Shown one piece after another: positions 42,870 to 51,040 of a stretch of DNA of 64,000 bases. Source of the stretch: Orrella daihaiensis (GTDB lineage Bacteria; Pseudomonadota; Gammaproteobacteria; Burkholderiales; Burkholderiaceae_B); assembly GCF_022811525.1 (NCBI RefSeq), contig NZ_CP063982.1, positions 248,001-312,000 on the forward strand, written 5' to 3'. A program made the position numbers and the translations under genes. The notes under the pieces are model-generated. The model did no database searches, was not told where the DNA came from, and saw nothing but the letters and a program-made list of their open reading frames with translations. Within the stretch, counting starts at the first letter, position 1. The number at the start of each line of letters is the position of its first letter.

Positions 42870-42898
42870 TTTTTTTGAATTTGATTGTTTTTTTGAAT
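42870..42898 (+). repeat. Repeated T7GAAT element between hisG and hisD
   Basis: TTTTTTTGAAT occurs at 42870-42880 and 42888-42898, 18 bases apart, in the 75-bp gap between hisG and hisD. The first T run follows a small self-complementary AGACTAGTCT. It could weaken transcription or help translation of hisD, but the structure is too weak to call a terminator. Confidence 0.3.
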
Positions 42899-42911
42899 AT
42901 TGAGTTGCCCC

Positions 42912-44210
42912 ATGGCCGCCGTTACCCGACTGACCGCTAGAAATCCTGAGTTTGCCAGCCAGTTGACGAAGTTACTGCATGTGGATGCGGCTGAAGACGA
43001 CGCGATCGAGTCAGCAGTCGCCAAGATATTGCAAGCGATTCGTCTAGAGGGTGATCAGGCGCTGTTGAGATACACGCAACAATTTGATCGTGTTTCTGCA
43101 AAATCAGTGGCTGAACTCGAAGTACCACGTCAGGCCTGGTTGTCGGCGCTTGAGGGCTTGCCAGCGGAGCAGCGCCAGGCGCTAGAGGCGGCAGCCGATC
43201 GCATTCGTGCCTACCACGAACGACAAAAACAAGACAGTTGGACTTTCACAGAGGCCAATGGCACAGTGCTTGGTCAGCAAATCACACCGCTTGACCGGGT
43301 GGGCCTCTACGTTCCAGGTGGCAAGGCAGCGTATCCATCATCGGTGTTGATGAACGTCATTCCTGCCAAAGTGGCTGGCGTCAAAGAAGTCATTATGGTG
43401 ACGCCCACGCCAGATGGTCAGCGTAACCCCTTGGTGTTGGCTGCGGCAGCGATTGGTGGTGTGGATCGCGTCTTTGCTGTAGGTGGTGCCCAAGCGGTCG
43501 GTGCTTTGGCATATGGCACTGACACCATCGCTGCCGTGGACAAGATTGTCGGCCCTGGCAACGCCTACGTGGCTAGTGCTAAGCGTCGCGTATTTGGCAA
43601 GGTTGGGATTGACATGATTGCCGGTCCCAGTGAAATCCTGGTGATCTGTGATGGCAAGACACCGGCTGACTGGATCGCGATGGATCTGTTCTCCCAAGCC
43701 GAGCACGACGAGCTCGCGCAGGCGATTTTGTTGTGCCCGGATGCCGGTTTTTTGGATCAGGTACAAGATGCCATTGACCGTTTGCTGCCAACCATGCCCC
43801 GTAGCGACATCATCGCGACAAGCCTGAAAAACCGCGGTGCATTGATTCAGGTCGATTCGCTGGATGAAGCTTGCGACATCAGCAATCGTATTGCGCCAGA
43901 GCACCTTGAGGTGTCGGTTCAGGATCCAAAGTCACTATTGCCCAAGTTAAAGCATGCGGGTGCTATTTTTATGGGTCGCCACAGCTCTGAGTCTCTGGGA
44001 GACTATTGCGCCGGTCCCAATCACGTGCTGCCCACGTCAGGTACGGCGCGGTTTTCTTCGCCACTCGGTGTTTATGACTTTCAGAAGCGCTCAAGCATTA
44101 TTGACGTATCTGCGCAAGGCGCCGTTGAGCTTGGACAGATTGCCCGAGTGTTGGCCACTGGTGAAGGACTGCCAGCGCACGCACAAAGTGCTGCGTATCG
44201 GATTGTCTGA
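42912..44210 (+). CDS. hisD: Histidinol dehydrogenase
   Basis: Zinc enzyme that carries out the last two oxidations, histidinol to histidine. From ATG 42912 it has 432 aa. Conserved regions are YVPGGKAAYPSSVLMNVIPA, VGGAQAVGALAYGT, VGPGNAYVASAKRRVFG, IAGPSEILVICD, the zinc and catalytic QAEHDELAQ, APEHLEV and HSSESLGDYCAGPNHVLPT. A TTG four codons upstream is less likely. In relatives hisC follows; here hisB does. Confidence 0.96.
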   Translation: MAAVTRLTARNPEFASQLTKLLHVDAAEDDAIESAVAKILQAIRLEGDQALLRYTQQFDRVSAKSVAELEVPRQAWLSALEGLPAEQRQALEAAADRIRAYHERQKQDSWTFTEANGTVLGQQITPLDRVGLYVPGGKAAYPSSVLMNVIPAKVAGVKEVIMVTPTPDGQRNPLVLAAAAIGGVDRVFAVGGAQAVGALAYGTDTIAAVDKIVGPGNAYVASAKRRVFGKVGIDMIAGPSEILVICDGKTPADWIAMDLFSQAEHDELAQAILLCPDAGFLDQVQDAIDRLLPTMPRSDIIATSLKNRGALIQVDSLDEACDISNRIAPEHLEVSVQDPKSLLPKLKHAGAIFMGRHSSESLGDYCAGPNHVLPTSGTARFSSPLGVYDFQKRSSIIDVSAQGAVELGQIARVLATGEGLPAHAQSAAYRIV

Positions 44211-44315
44211 AATTACCAGATACCGGGTGCATTTAACGTGTTAGGCCCAAGAGCCGCTTACAATATGATTTTGCAGTGACTGAACAGCAGTCTTAATTAA
44301 AGTGCGATCCTAATC
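44211..44315 (+). other. hisD-hisB intergenic region where hisC would be expected
   Basis: These 105 bp replace hisC (about 1.1 kb) of the canonical Burkholderiales operon. No recognisable aminotransferase remnant is seen. TACAAT at 44259-44264 could be a -10 box for a promoter serving hisB onward, but no good -35 is at the right distance. Confidence 0.5.
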
Positions 44316-44903
44316 ATGCGAACCGCCGAAATCATCCGTAATACCAAAGAGACCCAAATCAGGGTCGCGTTAAATCTCGATGGCACTGGCAAACAGTCCA
44401 TTGACACGGGCGTGCCGTTTTTGGATCACATGCTCGACCAGATTGCTCGTCACGGGTTGATTGATCTTGACATCAAAGCCACTGGTGATTTGTATATCGA
44501 TGATCACCACACCGTCGAGGATGTTGGCATCACCATCGGACAAGCCTTGGCCAAAGCCCTAGGCGACAAGGCGGGGATCCGCCGTTATGGTCACAGTTAT
44601 GTGCCGCTTGATGAGGCCTTATCGCGAGTGGTGATTGATCTGTCTGGCCGCCCTGGGCTGATTTTTGAGGTGCCGTACACGCGTGCTCGAGTCGGTAACT
44701 TTGACGTGGACCTCTCTCGGGAGTTTTTTCAGGGGCTGGTTAACCACGCGTGGATGACATTGCACATCGACAACTTGCGCGGCATTAACGCACACCATCA
44801 ATGTGAGACGGTGTTCAAAGCGTTTGGTCGTGCATTGCGTATGGCCGTTGAACCTGATCCGCGCCAGGCTGGTGCAATTCCTTCGACCAAAGGCGTGCTG
44901 TAA
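44316..44903 (+). CDS. hisB: Imidazoleglycerol-phosphate dehydratase
   Basis: Manganese-dependent dehydratase, monofunctional form of 195 aa without the phosphatase domain found in enteric HisB. Metal-binding histidine motifs are DDHHTVEDVGI and NAHHQCETVFKAFGRAL, with FLDHMLDQIARHG and RYGHSYVPLDEAL also conserved. The separate histidinol-phosphate phosphatase must be encoded elsewhere. Confidence 0.97.
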   Translation: MRTAEIIRNTKETQIRVALNLDGTGKQSIDTGVPFLDHMLDQIARHGLIDLDIKATGDLYIDDHHTVEDVGITIGQALAKALGDKAGIRRYGHSYVPLDEALSRVVIDLSGRPGLIFEVPYTRARVGNFDVDLSREFFQGLVNHAWMTLHIDNLRGINAHHQCETVFKAFGRALRMAVEPDPRQAGAIPSTKGVL

Positions 44904-44933
44904 CTCCCGTACTTGTTGCGCCAAGAGACCCGC

Positions 44934-45575
44934 ATGAAACGCATCGCAATTGTCGAATACGGCATGGGTAACTATCACTCTGTTGAGCGCGCCTTGCGTC
45001 ACGCCGCTCCCGACGCCGATATCGTCTTGACTGGCACACCGGAGCATATCCTCGCTGCTGAGCGTGTGGTGTTGCCTGGCCAGGGTGCCATGGGCGATTG
45101 CATGAGGACGCTGCGCGAAGCGGGGCTGCAAGAGGTCATACTCGAAGTGGCTCGTAACAAGCCATTGCTTGGCGTTTGTGTTGGCGAGCAGATGCTGTTT
45201 GAGCGCAGCGAGGAAGGTCTCACCGACTGTCTGGCGTTACTGCCTGGGGAGGTTAAACGCTTTAGTGGCCCGATGTTTGACGAGTCAGCCGGCCCCGCTC
45301 GACTAAAAATCCCGCACATGGGCTGGAATCCAGTCAGGCAAGTGCAGCCGCACCCGCTTTGGGATGGTATTGCCGACGGGACACCTTTTTATTTTGTGCA
45401 CAGCTATCATGTGGTGGCGGCAGATTCCACCTTGGTCTACGGTCAGGCCGATTATGGCTATGCATTCACGTGCGCCGTGGCGCGAGACAATATTTTTGCG
45501 GTGCAATTTCACCCTGAGAAGAGTGCGGATGATGGTTTACGCCTTTACCGCAATTTTGTAGATTGGAACCCTTAA
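44934..45575 (+). CDS. hisH: Imidazole glycerol phosphate synthase, glutaminase subunit
   Basis: Class I glutamine amidotransferase that feeds ammonia to HisF. From ATG 44934 (MKRIAIVEYGMGN) it has 213 aa. The nucleophile is C82 in GVCVGEQMLFE; the histidine and glutamate of the triad are in VQFHPEKSADDG. KIPHMGWNPV is also typical. An upstream TTG (44913) is not supported. Confidence 0.97.
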   Translation: MKRIAIVEYGMGNYHSVERALRHAAPDADIVLTGTPEHILAAERVVLPGQGAMGDCMRTLREAGLQEVILEVARNKPLLGVCVGEQMLFERSEEGLTDCLALLPGEVKRFSGPMFDESAGPARLKIPHMGWNPVRQVQPHPLWDGIADGTPFYFVHSYHVVAADSTLVYGQADYGYAFTCAVARDNIFAVQFHPEKSADDGLRLYRNFVDWNP

Positions 45576-45602
45576 CCATTAACGTTGAATTACTAACCAG
45601 TC

Positions 45603-46343
45603 ATGCTACTGATACCTGCAATCGATTTGAAAGACGGTCAATGTGTGCGTTTGCGTCAAGGCGACATGGATGATGCCACGGTCTTCTCGGAAGACCCGGT
45701 GGAGGTGGCCGAGCGCTGGGCTGATCTCGGTGCGAGACGGTTGCATCTGGTGGATTTGAATGGTGCGGTCGATGGCAAGCCACGCAATGAGGGTGTGATA
45801 CGCGATATCCTGGAAGCCATGGGTGATGAGGTACCGGTGCAAATCGGTGGTGGCATCCGCGATTTGGATACGATTGAGCGCTATCTCGATGCAGGTATAT
45901 CCTATGTCATCATCGGCACAGCGGCGGTCAAAAATCCGGGATTTTTGCAGGATGCTTGCGGCGCTTTCCCCGGCAACATCATTGTTGGCCTCGATGCCAA
46001 AGATGGCAGGGTTGCCACTGATGGATGGAGCAAGCTGACAAAGCATAGCGTGACGGATCTCGCCAAAAAGTTCGAAGACTATGGTTGTGAAGCCATTATC
46101 TACACGGACATTGGTCGTGATGGCATGCTCTCCGGCGTCAATATTGAAGCCACGGTCAAGCTTGCTCAGCACGTGCGCATTCCGGTGATTGCTTCTGGTG
46201 GCATCACAGACATCACGGACATTGAGAAACTCTGCGCCGTCGAGGCTGATGGTGTGGAGGGGGCGATTCTGGGTCGCAGCATTTATGAGGGCACACTGGA
46301 TTTTGAGCAGGCAGTCAGACGTGCCGACGAGCTGTGTCCATGA
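45603..46343 (+). CDS. hisA: Phosphoribosylformimino-5-aminoimidazole carboxamide ribotide isomerase
   Basis: (beta/alpha)8-barrel enzyme of 246 aa that opens the ribose ring of ProFAR by an Amadori rearrangement. The general base aspartate is in LIPAIDLKDGQCVRL, and the second in IYTDIGRDGMLSG; phosphate sites are QIGGGIRD and ASGGITD. Its stop overlaps hisF by 4 nt. Confidence 0.97.
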   Translation: MLLIPAIDLKDGQCVRLRQGDMDDATVFSEDPVEVAERWADLGARRLHLVDLNGAVDGKPRNEGVIRDILEAMGDEVPVQIGGGIRDLDTIERYLDAGISYVIIGTAAVKNPGFLQDACGAFPGNIIVGLDAKDGRVATDGWSKLTKHSVTDLAKKFEDYGCEAIIYTDIGRDGMLSGVNIEATVKLAQHVRIPVIASGGITDITDIEKLCAVEADGVEGAILGRSIYEGTLDFEQAVRRADELCP

Positions 46344-47158
46344 CCGAGGCGATCGAGCCCGTACTCGGCTGTGACGGCCTGATGCGCCGTATCATCCCGT
46401 GTCTGGATGTCACAGCCGGTCGAGTGGTCAAAGGCGTTAACTTCGTAGATCTGATGGATGCTGGCGATCCAGTTGAAATCGCCCGTCGGTACAACGCCGA
46501 AGGCGCCGATGAACTGACCTTTCTTGACATTACTGCCACCAGTGATGATCGGGATTTGATTTTGCCGATCATCGATGCGGTGGCGTCCGAAGTGTTCATC
46601 CCGTTAACCGTGGGTGGTGGTGTCAGACAAGTCAGTGATGTGCAGCGCTTACTAAATGCAGGCGCTGACAAAGTCTCCATCAACAGCGCTGCAGTGGCCG
46701 ACCCGGACCTTATCAAGCGCGCCGCTGACTATCACGGCTCGCAATGTATTGTGATTGCCATTGATGCCAGGCGCGTGCCCGGCACGCCTGATTCCGATCC
46801 CCGCTGGGAGGTTTTTACCCATGGGGGCCGCCGCGGCACCGGTATGGATGCGCTCGAGTGGGCGCAACGTATGCAGGCCGCTGGCGCTGGTGAGGTGTTG
46901 TTAACCAGCATGGATCGAGATGGCACGCGTGAGGGATTTGACTTGTTGCTAACGCGTGCGGTTTCTGATGCTGTCAGTATCCCGGTGATTGCCTCTGGTG
47001 GCGTGGGCAATCTGCAGCACTTGGCCGATGGTGTCACCATCGGTGGAGCCAATGCCGTACTGGCGGCAAGTATTTTTCATTTTGGGCAGTACACCATAGA
47101 CCAAGCCAAGGCATATATGGCCGAGCGCGGCATCCCGGTGAGAATTAAGCATGACTGA
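46340..47158 (+). CDS. hisF: Imidazole glycerol phosphate synthase, cyclase subunit
   Basis: Barrel subunit that joins ammonia from HisH with PRFAR to make imidazole glycerol phosphate and AICAR. Catalytic aspartates are in IIPCLDVTAGRVVKGVNF and TSMDRDGTREGFD; phosphate-binding loops are VGGGVRQ and ASGGVGN. The chosen ATG 46340 overlaps hisA and gives 272 aa with a 14-residue N-terminal extension; ATG 46382 (MRRIIPCLDV) would match the family's usual start. Ends overlapping hisI by 8 nt. Confidence 0.96.
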   Translation: MTEAIEPVLGCDGLMRRIIPCLDVTAGRVVKGVNFVDLMDAGDPVEIARRYNAEGADELTFLDITATSDDRDLILPIIDAVASEVFIPLTVGGGVRQVSDVQRLLNAGADKVSINSAAVADPDLIKRAADYHGSQCIVIAIDARRVPGTPDSDPRWEVFTHGGRRGTGMDALEWAQRMQAAGAGEVLLTSMDRDGTREGFDLLLTRAVSDAVSIPVIASGGVGNLQHLADGVTIGGANAVLAASIFHFGQYTIDQAKAYMAERGIPVRIKHD

Positions 47159-47564
47159 GCTGCAAACGTTGCCCGACTGGATGGCAGCGGTGAAATTCGA
47201 TCAGCAGGGTCTGGTGCCTGTGATTGCTCAAGATGAGCTCACCGGACGGATTTTAATGGTGGCTTGGGCGAATCGCGAGGCGTTGCTCGAGACTGCCCGA
47301 TCTGGGCATGCGGTGTATTTTTCCCGATCACGTCAGCGCCTTTGGCGCAAGGGCGAGTCCTCAGGTCATACCCAGATCGTCAAGGAGATTCGCCTAGACT
47401 GCGATGGCGATGTTGTTTTGTTGATCGTCAGCCAGATTGGCGATATTGCGTGCCATACGGGGCGTCAAAGCTGCTTTTATCGGCAGTTGAAGCAAATTGA
47501 TGGCACAATGCAGTGGCAGTCAGTCGACCCGGTCCTCAAGGACCCTGATGATATTTACAAGTGA
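47151..47564 (+). CDS. hisI: Phosphoribosyl-AMP cyclohydrolase
   Basis: Zinc enzyme that opens the adenine ring of PR-AMP. The metal-binding cysteines are in LDCDGDVVLLIV and ACHTGRQSCFY; MVAWANREALLET and YFSRSRQRLWRKGESSG are also conserved. It is a stand-alone 137-aa protein; the pyrophosphohydrolase is encoded separately by the next gene, unlike the enteric fusion. Confidence 0.97.
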   Translation: MTELQTLPDWMAAVKFDQQGLVPVIAQDELTGRILMVAWANREALLETARSGHAVYFSRSRQRLWRKGESSGHTQIVKEIRLDCDGDVVLLIVSQIGDIACHTGRQSCFYRQLKQIDGTMQWQSVDPVLKDPDDIYK

Positions 47565-47575
47565 TGAGTTAGGCC

Positions 47576-47923
47576 GTGCAAGAAAACCCCGAGATGATTT
47601 TGAGTCGTTTGGCGCGTGTGCTTCAAAGCCGCCACCCAGCCCAGGGCGCAGATCCTGAGGGCTCTTACGTCGCGAAGTTGCTTCTGAAGGGTCAGGATGC
47701 GATTCTGAAGAAAGTGGGTGAAGAGTCCACTGAGCTTGTCATGGCTAGCAAAGATGGTCAGCCTCAGCGTGTGGTATCCGAGATGGCGGATCTTTGGTTC
47801 CATTGTCTGGTGCTATTGACGCATCACGGGCTTGAGCCTGGCGACGTGCTCAAGGAGCTCGAACGCCGAGAAGGCGTCTCGGGCCTGGCTGAAAAAGCCA
47901 GCCGCGCAGCTGACCAGGGTTAG
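47576..47923 (+). CDS. hisE: Phosphoribosyl-ATP pyrophosphatase
   Basis: Removes pyrophosphate from PR-ATP, the second step of the pathway. Sequence blocks GSYVAKLLLKGQDAILKKVG, EESTELVMASKDG and EMADLWFHCLVLLTHHG are those of HisE, an all-alpha MazG-like fold with its acidic metal-binding residues. The start is GTG 47576 with AGG just upstream; ATG 47594 is an alternative. Length 115 aa. Confidence 0.95.
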   Translation: MQENPEMILSRLARVLQSRHPAQGADPEGSYVAKLLLKGQDAILKKVGEESTELVMASKDGQPQRVVSEMADLWFHCLVLLTHHGLEPGDVLKELERREGVSGLAEKASRAADQG

Positions 47924-47950
47924 ATGGGTTTAAAGGGGGGTCGATAGGCG

Positions 47951-48319
47951 ATGAGTGAGAACTGCCTTTTTTGCAGAATTATCAAAAAAGAGATACCGGC
48001 TGACGTGGTCTATGAAGATGACGAGTTTATCGTTTTCAAAGACATTAACCCGGCTGCGCCGATACATCTTTTGCTTGTGCCGAAACACCACGTAGTTTCC
48101 CTACAGGACATTATCCCCTCTGATAGCGAATGGTTAGGTAGAATGATGTCATTGGTACCGAAAATAGCCCTGGAAAATGGTTGCGCTCCGGGTCCAAGCG
48201 GAGGGTTCCGTCTAGTGGCTAATTCGGGTGCACACGGTGGCCAGGAAGTCGGTCATCTTCATTTTCATATTATGGGTGGTCCAAGGCCCTGGTCGGGTCG
48301 GGCAGCACCTAACGCCTAA
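47951..48319 (+). CDS. HIT family purine nucleotide-binding protein (HinT-like)
   Basis: Protein of 122 aa with the histidine triad HLHFHIMGG near the C terminus and N-terminal CLFCRIIKKEIPADVVYEDD. HinT-type enzymes cleave adenosine phosphoramidates and aminoacyl-AMP. Location between hisE and tatA is conserved in Burkholderiales. A run of G residues (taaaggggggtcg) before the start gives a ribosome-binding site. Confidence 0.94.
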   Translation: MSENCLFCRIIKKEIPADVVYEDDEFIVFKDINPAAPIHLLLVPKHHVVSLQDIIPSDSEWLGRMMSLVPKIALENGCAPGPSGGFRLVANSGAHGGQEVGHLHFHIMGGPRPWSGRAAPNA

Positions 48320-48332
48320 GTGGAGAGTTTGA

Positions 48333-48578
48333 ATGGGCACCTTTAGCATTTGGCACTGGTTGATTGTTTTGTTGGTGGTGGCCTTGATTTTTGGCACCAA
48401 GAAGTTGCGCAACATCGGTTCAGATTTGGGCGGTGCGGTCAAGGGTTTTAAAGAGGGCATGAAAGAGGCCAACGATAAGGCCGATGAAGATGCAACTGCT
48501 GCGCAGACCCAGCGCGTCGCCTCGGGCGAGACCATTGACGTGCAAGCCAAGGAAAAGTCTGGCTCCCAGTCTTCTTGA
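48333..48578 (+). CDS. tatA: Sec-independent protein translocase TatA
   Basis: Pore-forming Tat subunit, 81 aa. One N-terminal helix (SIWHWLIVLLVVALIFGTKK), the conserved FGTKKLRNIGSDLGGAVKGF hinge and amphipathic helix, and a charged tail. TatA is needed in excess over TatB and TatC; a hairpin just downstream may help to achieve this. Confidence 0.95.
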   Translation: MGTFSIWHWLIVLLVVALIFGTKKLRNIGSDLGGAVKGFKEGMKEANDKADEDATAAQTQRVASGETIDVQAKEKSGSQSS

Positions 48579-48596
48579 AATTAATTAGTGCGGCTT

Positions 48597-48629
48597 GGCT
48601 TGGGCTGATCAGTTCAGCCCAAGCCTTTT
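48597..48629 (+). terminator. Terminator-like hairpin between tatA and tatB
   Basis: GGCTTGGGCTGA (48597-48608) pairs perfectly with TCAGCCCAAGCC (48614-48625) around a 5-nt loop, and TTTT follows. It lies 18 nt after the tatA stop and 26 nt before the tatB GTG. The T run is short, so partial termination or 3'-end protection of tatA mRNA is likely instead of full stop. Confidence 0.75.
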
Positions 48630-48654
48630 CGACTTCGTAAAAAATAGGCGCTTT

Positions 48655-49110
48655 GTGTTTGATATCAGCTTTACTGAGTTGATGCTCATTGGAGTGGTTG
48701 CGTTGGTCGTTATTGGCCCGGAGCGACTGCCCAAGGTCGCAAAAACAGTCGGCCACCTTCTTGGGCGGGCACAACGTTACGTCAGTGATGTCAAGGGTGA
48801 CATCCAGCGCGAGGTCGAACTCGATGAACTGCGCAAGATGAAAGAAGAGATGGAGACGGCGGCTAGATCGATGCAGACGTCGATGCAGCAAACCGAGTCG
48901 AGCCTGCGCAAAGAATTGCAAAGCCCGGTTGACGATATCAAAAGCGAAGTTGATGAGTTCAAGAGTGATTTTGAGCCGCAGATGAGCTCGATTGACAAGC
49001 AAGTCAGCAATCAAGCACAGCTATCAGAGGCACCGCCCGCCGCCCAGACGAGCCCTGCGCCGGTTGCCGAGCCATCGGTGAAGTCTGATGCGCCGGAGGC
49101 CAAACCATGA
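48655..49110 (+). CDS. tatB: Sec-independent protein translocase TatB
   Basis: Receptor subunit of Tat, 151 aa from GTG 48655. Reading starts FDISFTELMLIGVVALVVIG, then PERLPKVAKTVGHLLGRAQR, the TatB pattern with conserved glutamate and PERLP. A long helical charged region and an Ala/Pro-rich tail follow. The same frame is open from TTG 48595, but that codon lies inside the hairpin and would place 20 hydrophilic residues before the helix. Stop overlaps tatC by 4 nt. Confidence 0.92.
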   Translation: MFDISFTELMLIGVVALVVIGPERLPKVAKTVGHLLGRAQRYVSDVKGDIQREVELDELRKMKEEMETAARSMQTSMQQTESSLRKELQSPVDDIKSEVDEFKSDFEPQMSSIDKQVSNQAQLSEAPPAAQTSPAPVAEPSVKSDAPEAKP

Positions 49111-49901
49111 GCCAGGCAGATACCGCACCCCAAGAAGGGTTCATGTCCCACCTCGTTGAGTTGCGTAACCGGCTGATCAAGGCGGTCATTGCGGTGATGG
49201 GTGTGTTTGTTGTGCTTTTTATGTACCCCGGCGCCTCTGTCATTTATGACTTTCTGGCCCAACCGATGCTAGCGTCCCTGCCGCAGGGTACCCGCATGAT
49301 CGCAACCGGGGTGATTACGCCATTCATGGTGCCAGTCAAGGTGACATTACTGGCGGCATTTATTTTGGCGCTGCCGTATGTGCTTTATCAGGCGTGGGCC
49401 TTTGTGGCACCTGGCCTATACCGCCATGAACAAAAATTGGCGTTGCCGCTGATTGTCTCAAGCTCGTTGTTATTCCTGGCTGGTATGGCGTTTTGTTATT
49501 TCATCGTATTCAACACGGTGTTTGCTTTCATCACGTCGTTTGCGCCTCAGTCAATTACGCCAGCCCCGGACATTGAGGCGTACCTCAGTTTCGTGATCAC
49601 GATGTTCATCGCGTTTGGTGTGACTTTTGAGGTACCCATTGCGGTGGTCTTGCTTGTGCGCATGGGCATCATGAGTGTCGAGAAACTGCGGGAGATCCGC
49701 GGTTACGTCATTGTCGTGGCGTTTGTGATTGCCGCCATCGTGACCCCGCCCGATGTGATCAGTCAGTTTATGTTGGCTGTCCCGCTCTGGATTCTGTACG
49801 AAGTGGGTTTACTGCTTGCCCGCAATATCAAGCCAAGAAAGCCTGATGAAGATGACGGTGATCAGGCTAGCGAGTCTTCGTCTACCTCTAAAACCGACTG
49901 A
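49107..49901 (+). CDS. tatC: Sec-independent protein translocase TatC
   Basis: Six-helix twin-arginine signal receptor, 264 aa. Conserved parts are FMSHLVELRNRLIKAVIAVM, PFMVPVKVTLLAAFILALPY, QAWAFVAPGLYRHEQ, FGVTFEVPIAVVLLVRMG and TPPDVISQFMLAVPLWILYE. It ends the plus-strand run. The last 40 nt overlap the end of the convergent LysR gene. Confidence 0.96.
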   Translation: MSQADTAPQEGFMSHLVELRNRLIKAVIAVMGVFVVLFMYPGASVIYDFLAQPMLASLPQGTRMIATGVITPFMVPVKVTLLAAFILALPYVLYQAWAFVAPGLYRHEQKLALPLIVSSSLLFLAGMAFCYFIVFNTVFAFITSFAPQSITPAPDIEAYLSFVITMFIAFGVTFEVPIAVVLLVRMGIMSVEKLREIRGYVIVVAFVIAAIVTPPDVISQFMLAVPLWILYEVGLLLARNIKPRKPDEDDGDQASESSSTSKTD

Positions 49902-50860
49902 ATCGGATCTTCAGGTTTGCCTTGGGCGCGACGCAGCTCGATGACTGAGCCTAGGGATTGTTCGTGAGTCAGCCGCATGCGATTGCCTAGCGCTTGAGCG
50001 AATGCTTGAGCTGCCGCCGATGGAGCGCGCTGGGGGTTAAACACGTAAACCAGGTCCCTGTACAGGGATGGCGATTCAAGTCGGTGAGTGCGAAAGTGGA
50101 CGGCTGTGCGGTTGCGCAGATTTTGTATGACGCTTTCCGGTAAAAATCCCACGTATGGTCCTTGGCTAATGAGCAAGGACTTGGCCAAGAGCGAGTCGAG
50201 CTCGAAAACAGGCGCTAAGGTAATACCCAGTTTTTTGGCGTAGTCTTCAAGGACATGACGCAGACCATGATCACGTGTTGGCAAAATCAGGCGATGCTTG
50301 ACGACTTCCTTGAGTTGCATTTTTGCGGGTAGCTTTTCACCGCTACGTGCTGAAGACATCAACACGATTTCTTCACGCAGCACGAGCTCCTGAGCCAGGC
50401 TGCTATGTCCTCTGGGGCGATTGACAAATGCCAGATCGATTCGGCCATGGTTGACGTCTTCGCAAAGCGGATCAGTCAGGCCCTCAGTGATCGAGAGTGT
50501 GATGTTGGGGTAGCTTTCGGTGAACTGGGTTAGAACAGACGGCAAGACGCTATGGCCAATGCTTGAGATCAGACCAATCCTGACATGACCGGAGAGGCTT
50601 TTACCGTCGTGGGTGACCTTCGCTTTGGCTGACGCAAATGCCGATACGACAGGTACAAACAGACTGTACATTTCGTCAGCAGCCGGTGTCGAATGCATGC
50701 CTCGTGGTGTTCGTGTGAAAAGCTCGCGGCCGATCTCGCTCTCCAGACGTGAGATCTGCATGCTCAGCGCGGGCTGGACGATATTTAATCGCTTGGCCGC
50801 TTTCGTGACCGACTTTTCTTCGTAGAGGCAAAGGAAATACTGGATTTGTCGCAGATCCAT
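49862..50860 (-). CDS. LysR family transcriptional regulator
   Basis: Regulator of 332 aa. The winged helix-turn-helix is MDLRQIQYFLCLYEEKSVTK with AAKRLNIVQPALSMQISRLE, close to the Nac/CynR type start. The effector domain follows (HVRIGLISSIGHSVLPSVL, GRIDLAFVNRP). A C-terminal tail of about 30 residues is longer than usual. A TATCAA-N5-TTGATA dyad 38 bp upstream is a likely site for autoregulation. Target genes are unknown; the divergent neighbour is an XRE regulator. Confidence 0.88.
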   Translation of the reverse strand: MDLRQIQYFLCLYEEKSVTKAAKRLNIVQPALSMQISRLESEIGRELFTRTPRGMHSTPAADEMYSLFVPVVSAFASAKAKVTHDGKSLSGHVRIGLISSIGHSVLPSVLTQFTESYPNITLSITEGLTDPLCEDVNHGRIDLAFVNRPRGHSSLAQELVLREEIVLMSSARSGEKLPAKMQLKEVVKHRLILPTRDHGLRHVLEDYAKKLGITLAPVFELDSLLAKSLLISQGPYVGFLPESVIQNLRNRTAVHFRTHRLESPSLYRDLVYVFNPQRAPSAAAQAFAQALGNRMRLTHEQSLGSVIELRRAQGKPEDPIQSVLEVDEDSLA

Positions 50861-50880
50861 GATTAATCTCGACTTTGGGG

Positions 50881-50890
50881 GTTGATCAAC
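50881..50890. promoter_or_regulatory. 10-bp palindrome in the LysR/XRE intergenic region
   Basis: GTTGATCAAC is a perfect palindrome 21 bases upstream of the LysR start. It could be an operator half of a larger site with the dyad 8 bases away. Confidence 0.3.
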
Positions 50891-50897
50891 AAAACTA

Positions 50898-50914
50898 TAT
50901 CAATTATTTTGATA
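50898..50914. promoter_or_regulatory. LysR-type (T-N11-A) binding site candidate
   Basis: TATCAA (50898-50903), five bases, TTGATA (50909-50914): a perfect interrupted dyad containing the T-N11-A pattern of LysR regulators, in the region between the lysR gene and the divergent XRE gene. Confidence 0.5.
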
Positions 50915-50940
50915 CCTAGGATTAGAAATAATTAGTAGAC

Positions 50941-50950
50941 ATACTAGTAT
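50941..50950. promoter_or_regulatory. 10-bp palindrome upstream of the XRE regulator
   Basis: ATACTAGTAT, a perfect palindrome about 90 bases before the XRE gene start, in AT-rich sequence. XRE repressors often bind such short palindromes at their own promoter; assignment is speculative. Confidence 0.3.
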
Positions 50951-51040
50951 TGAAATTTTTAGTATTCACATACAACAATGAGATAGCAAATCGGGTTATT
51001 CGGTTTCGTCTCGAACGGTAACCTTAAAGTCCCGGGGGGA

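Noticed and set aside
42837..42911. Terminator between hisG and hisD
   Set aside because: The stem before the T runs is only a short palindrome with almost no loop, so stable RNA folding is unlikely.
48595..48654. Upstream TTG start for tatB
   Set aside because: The TTG codon lies inside the tatA-tatB hairpin and the added residues do not match TatB N termini; GTG 48655 does.
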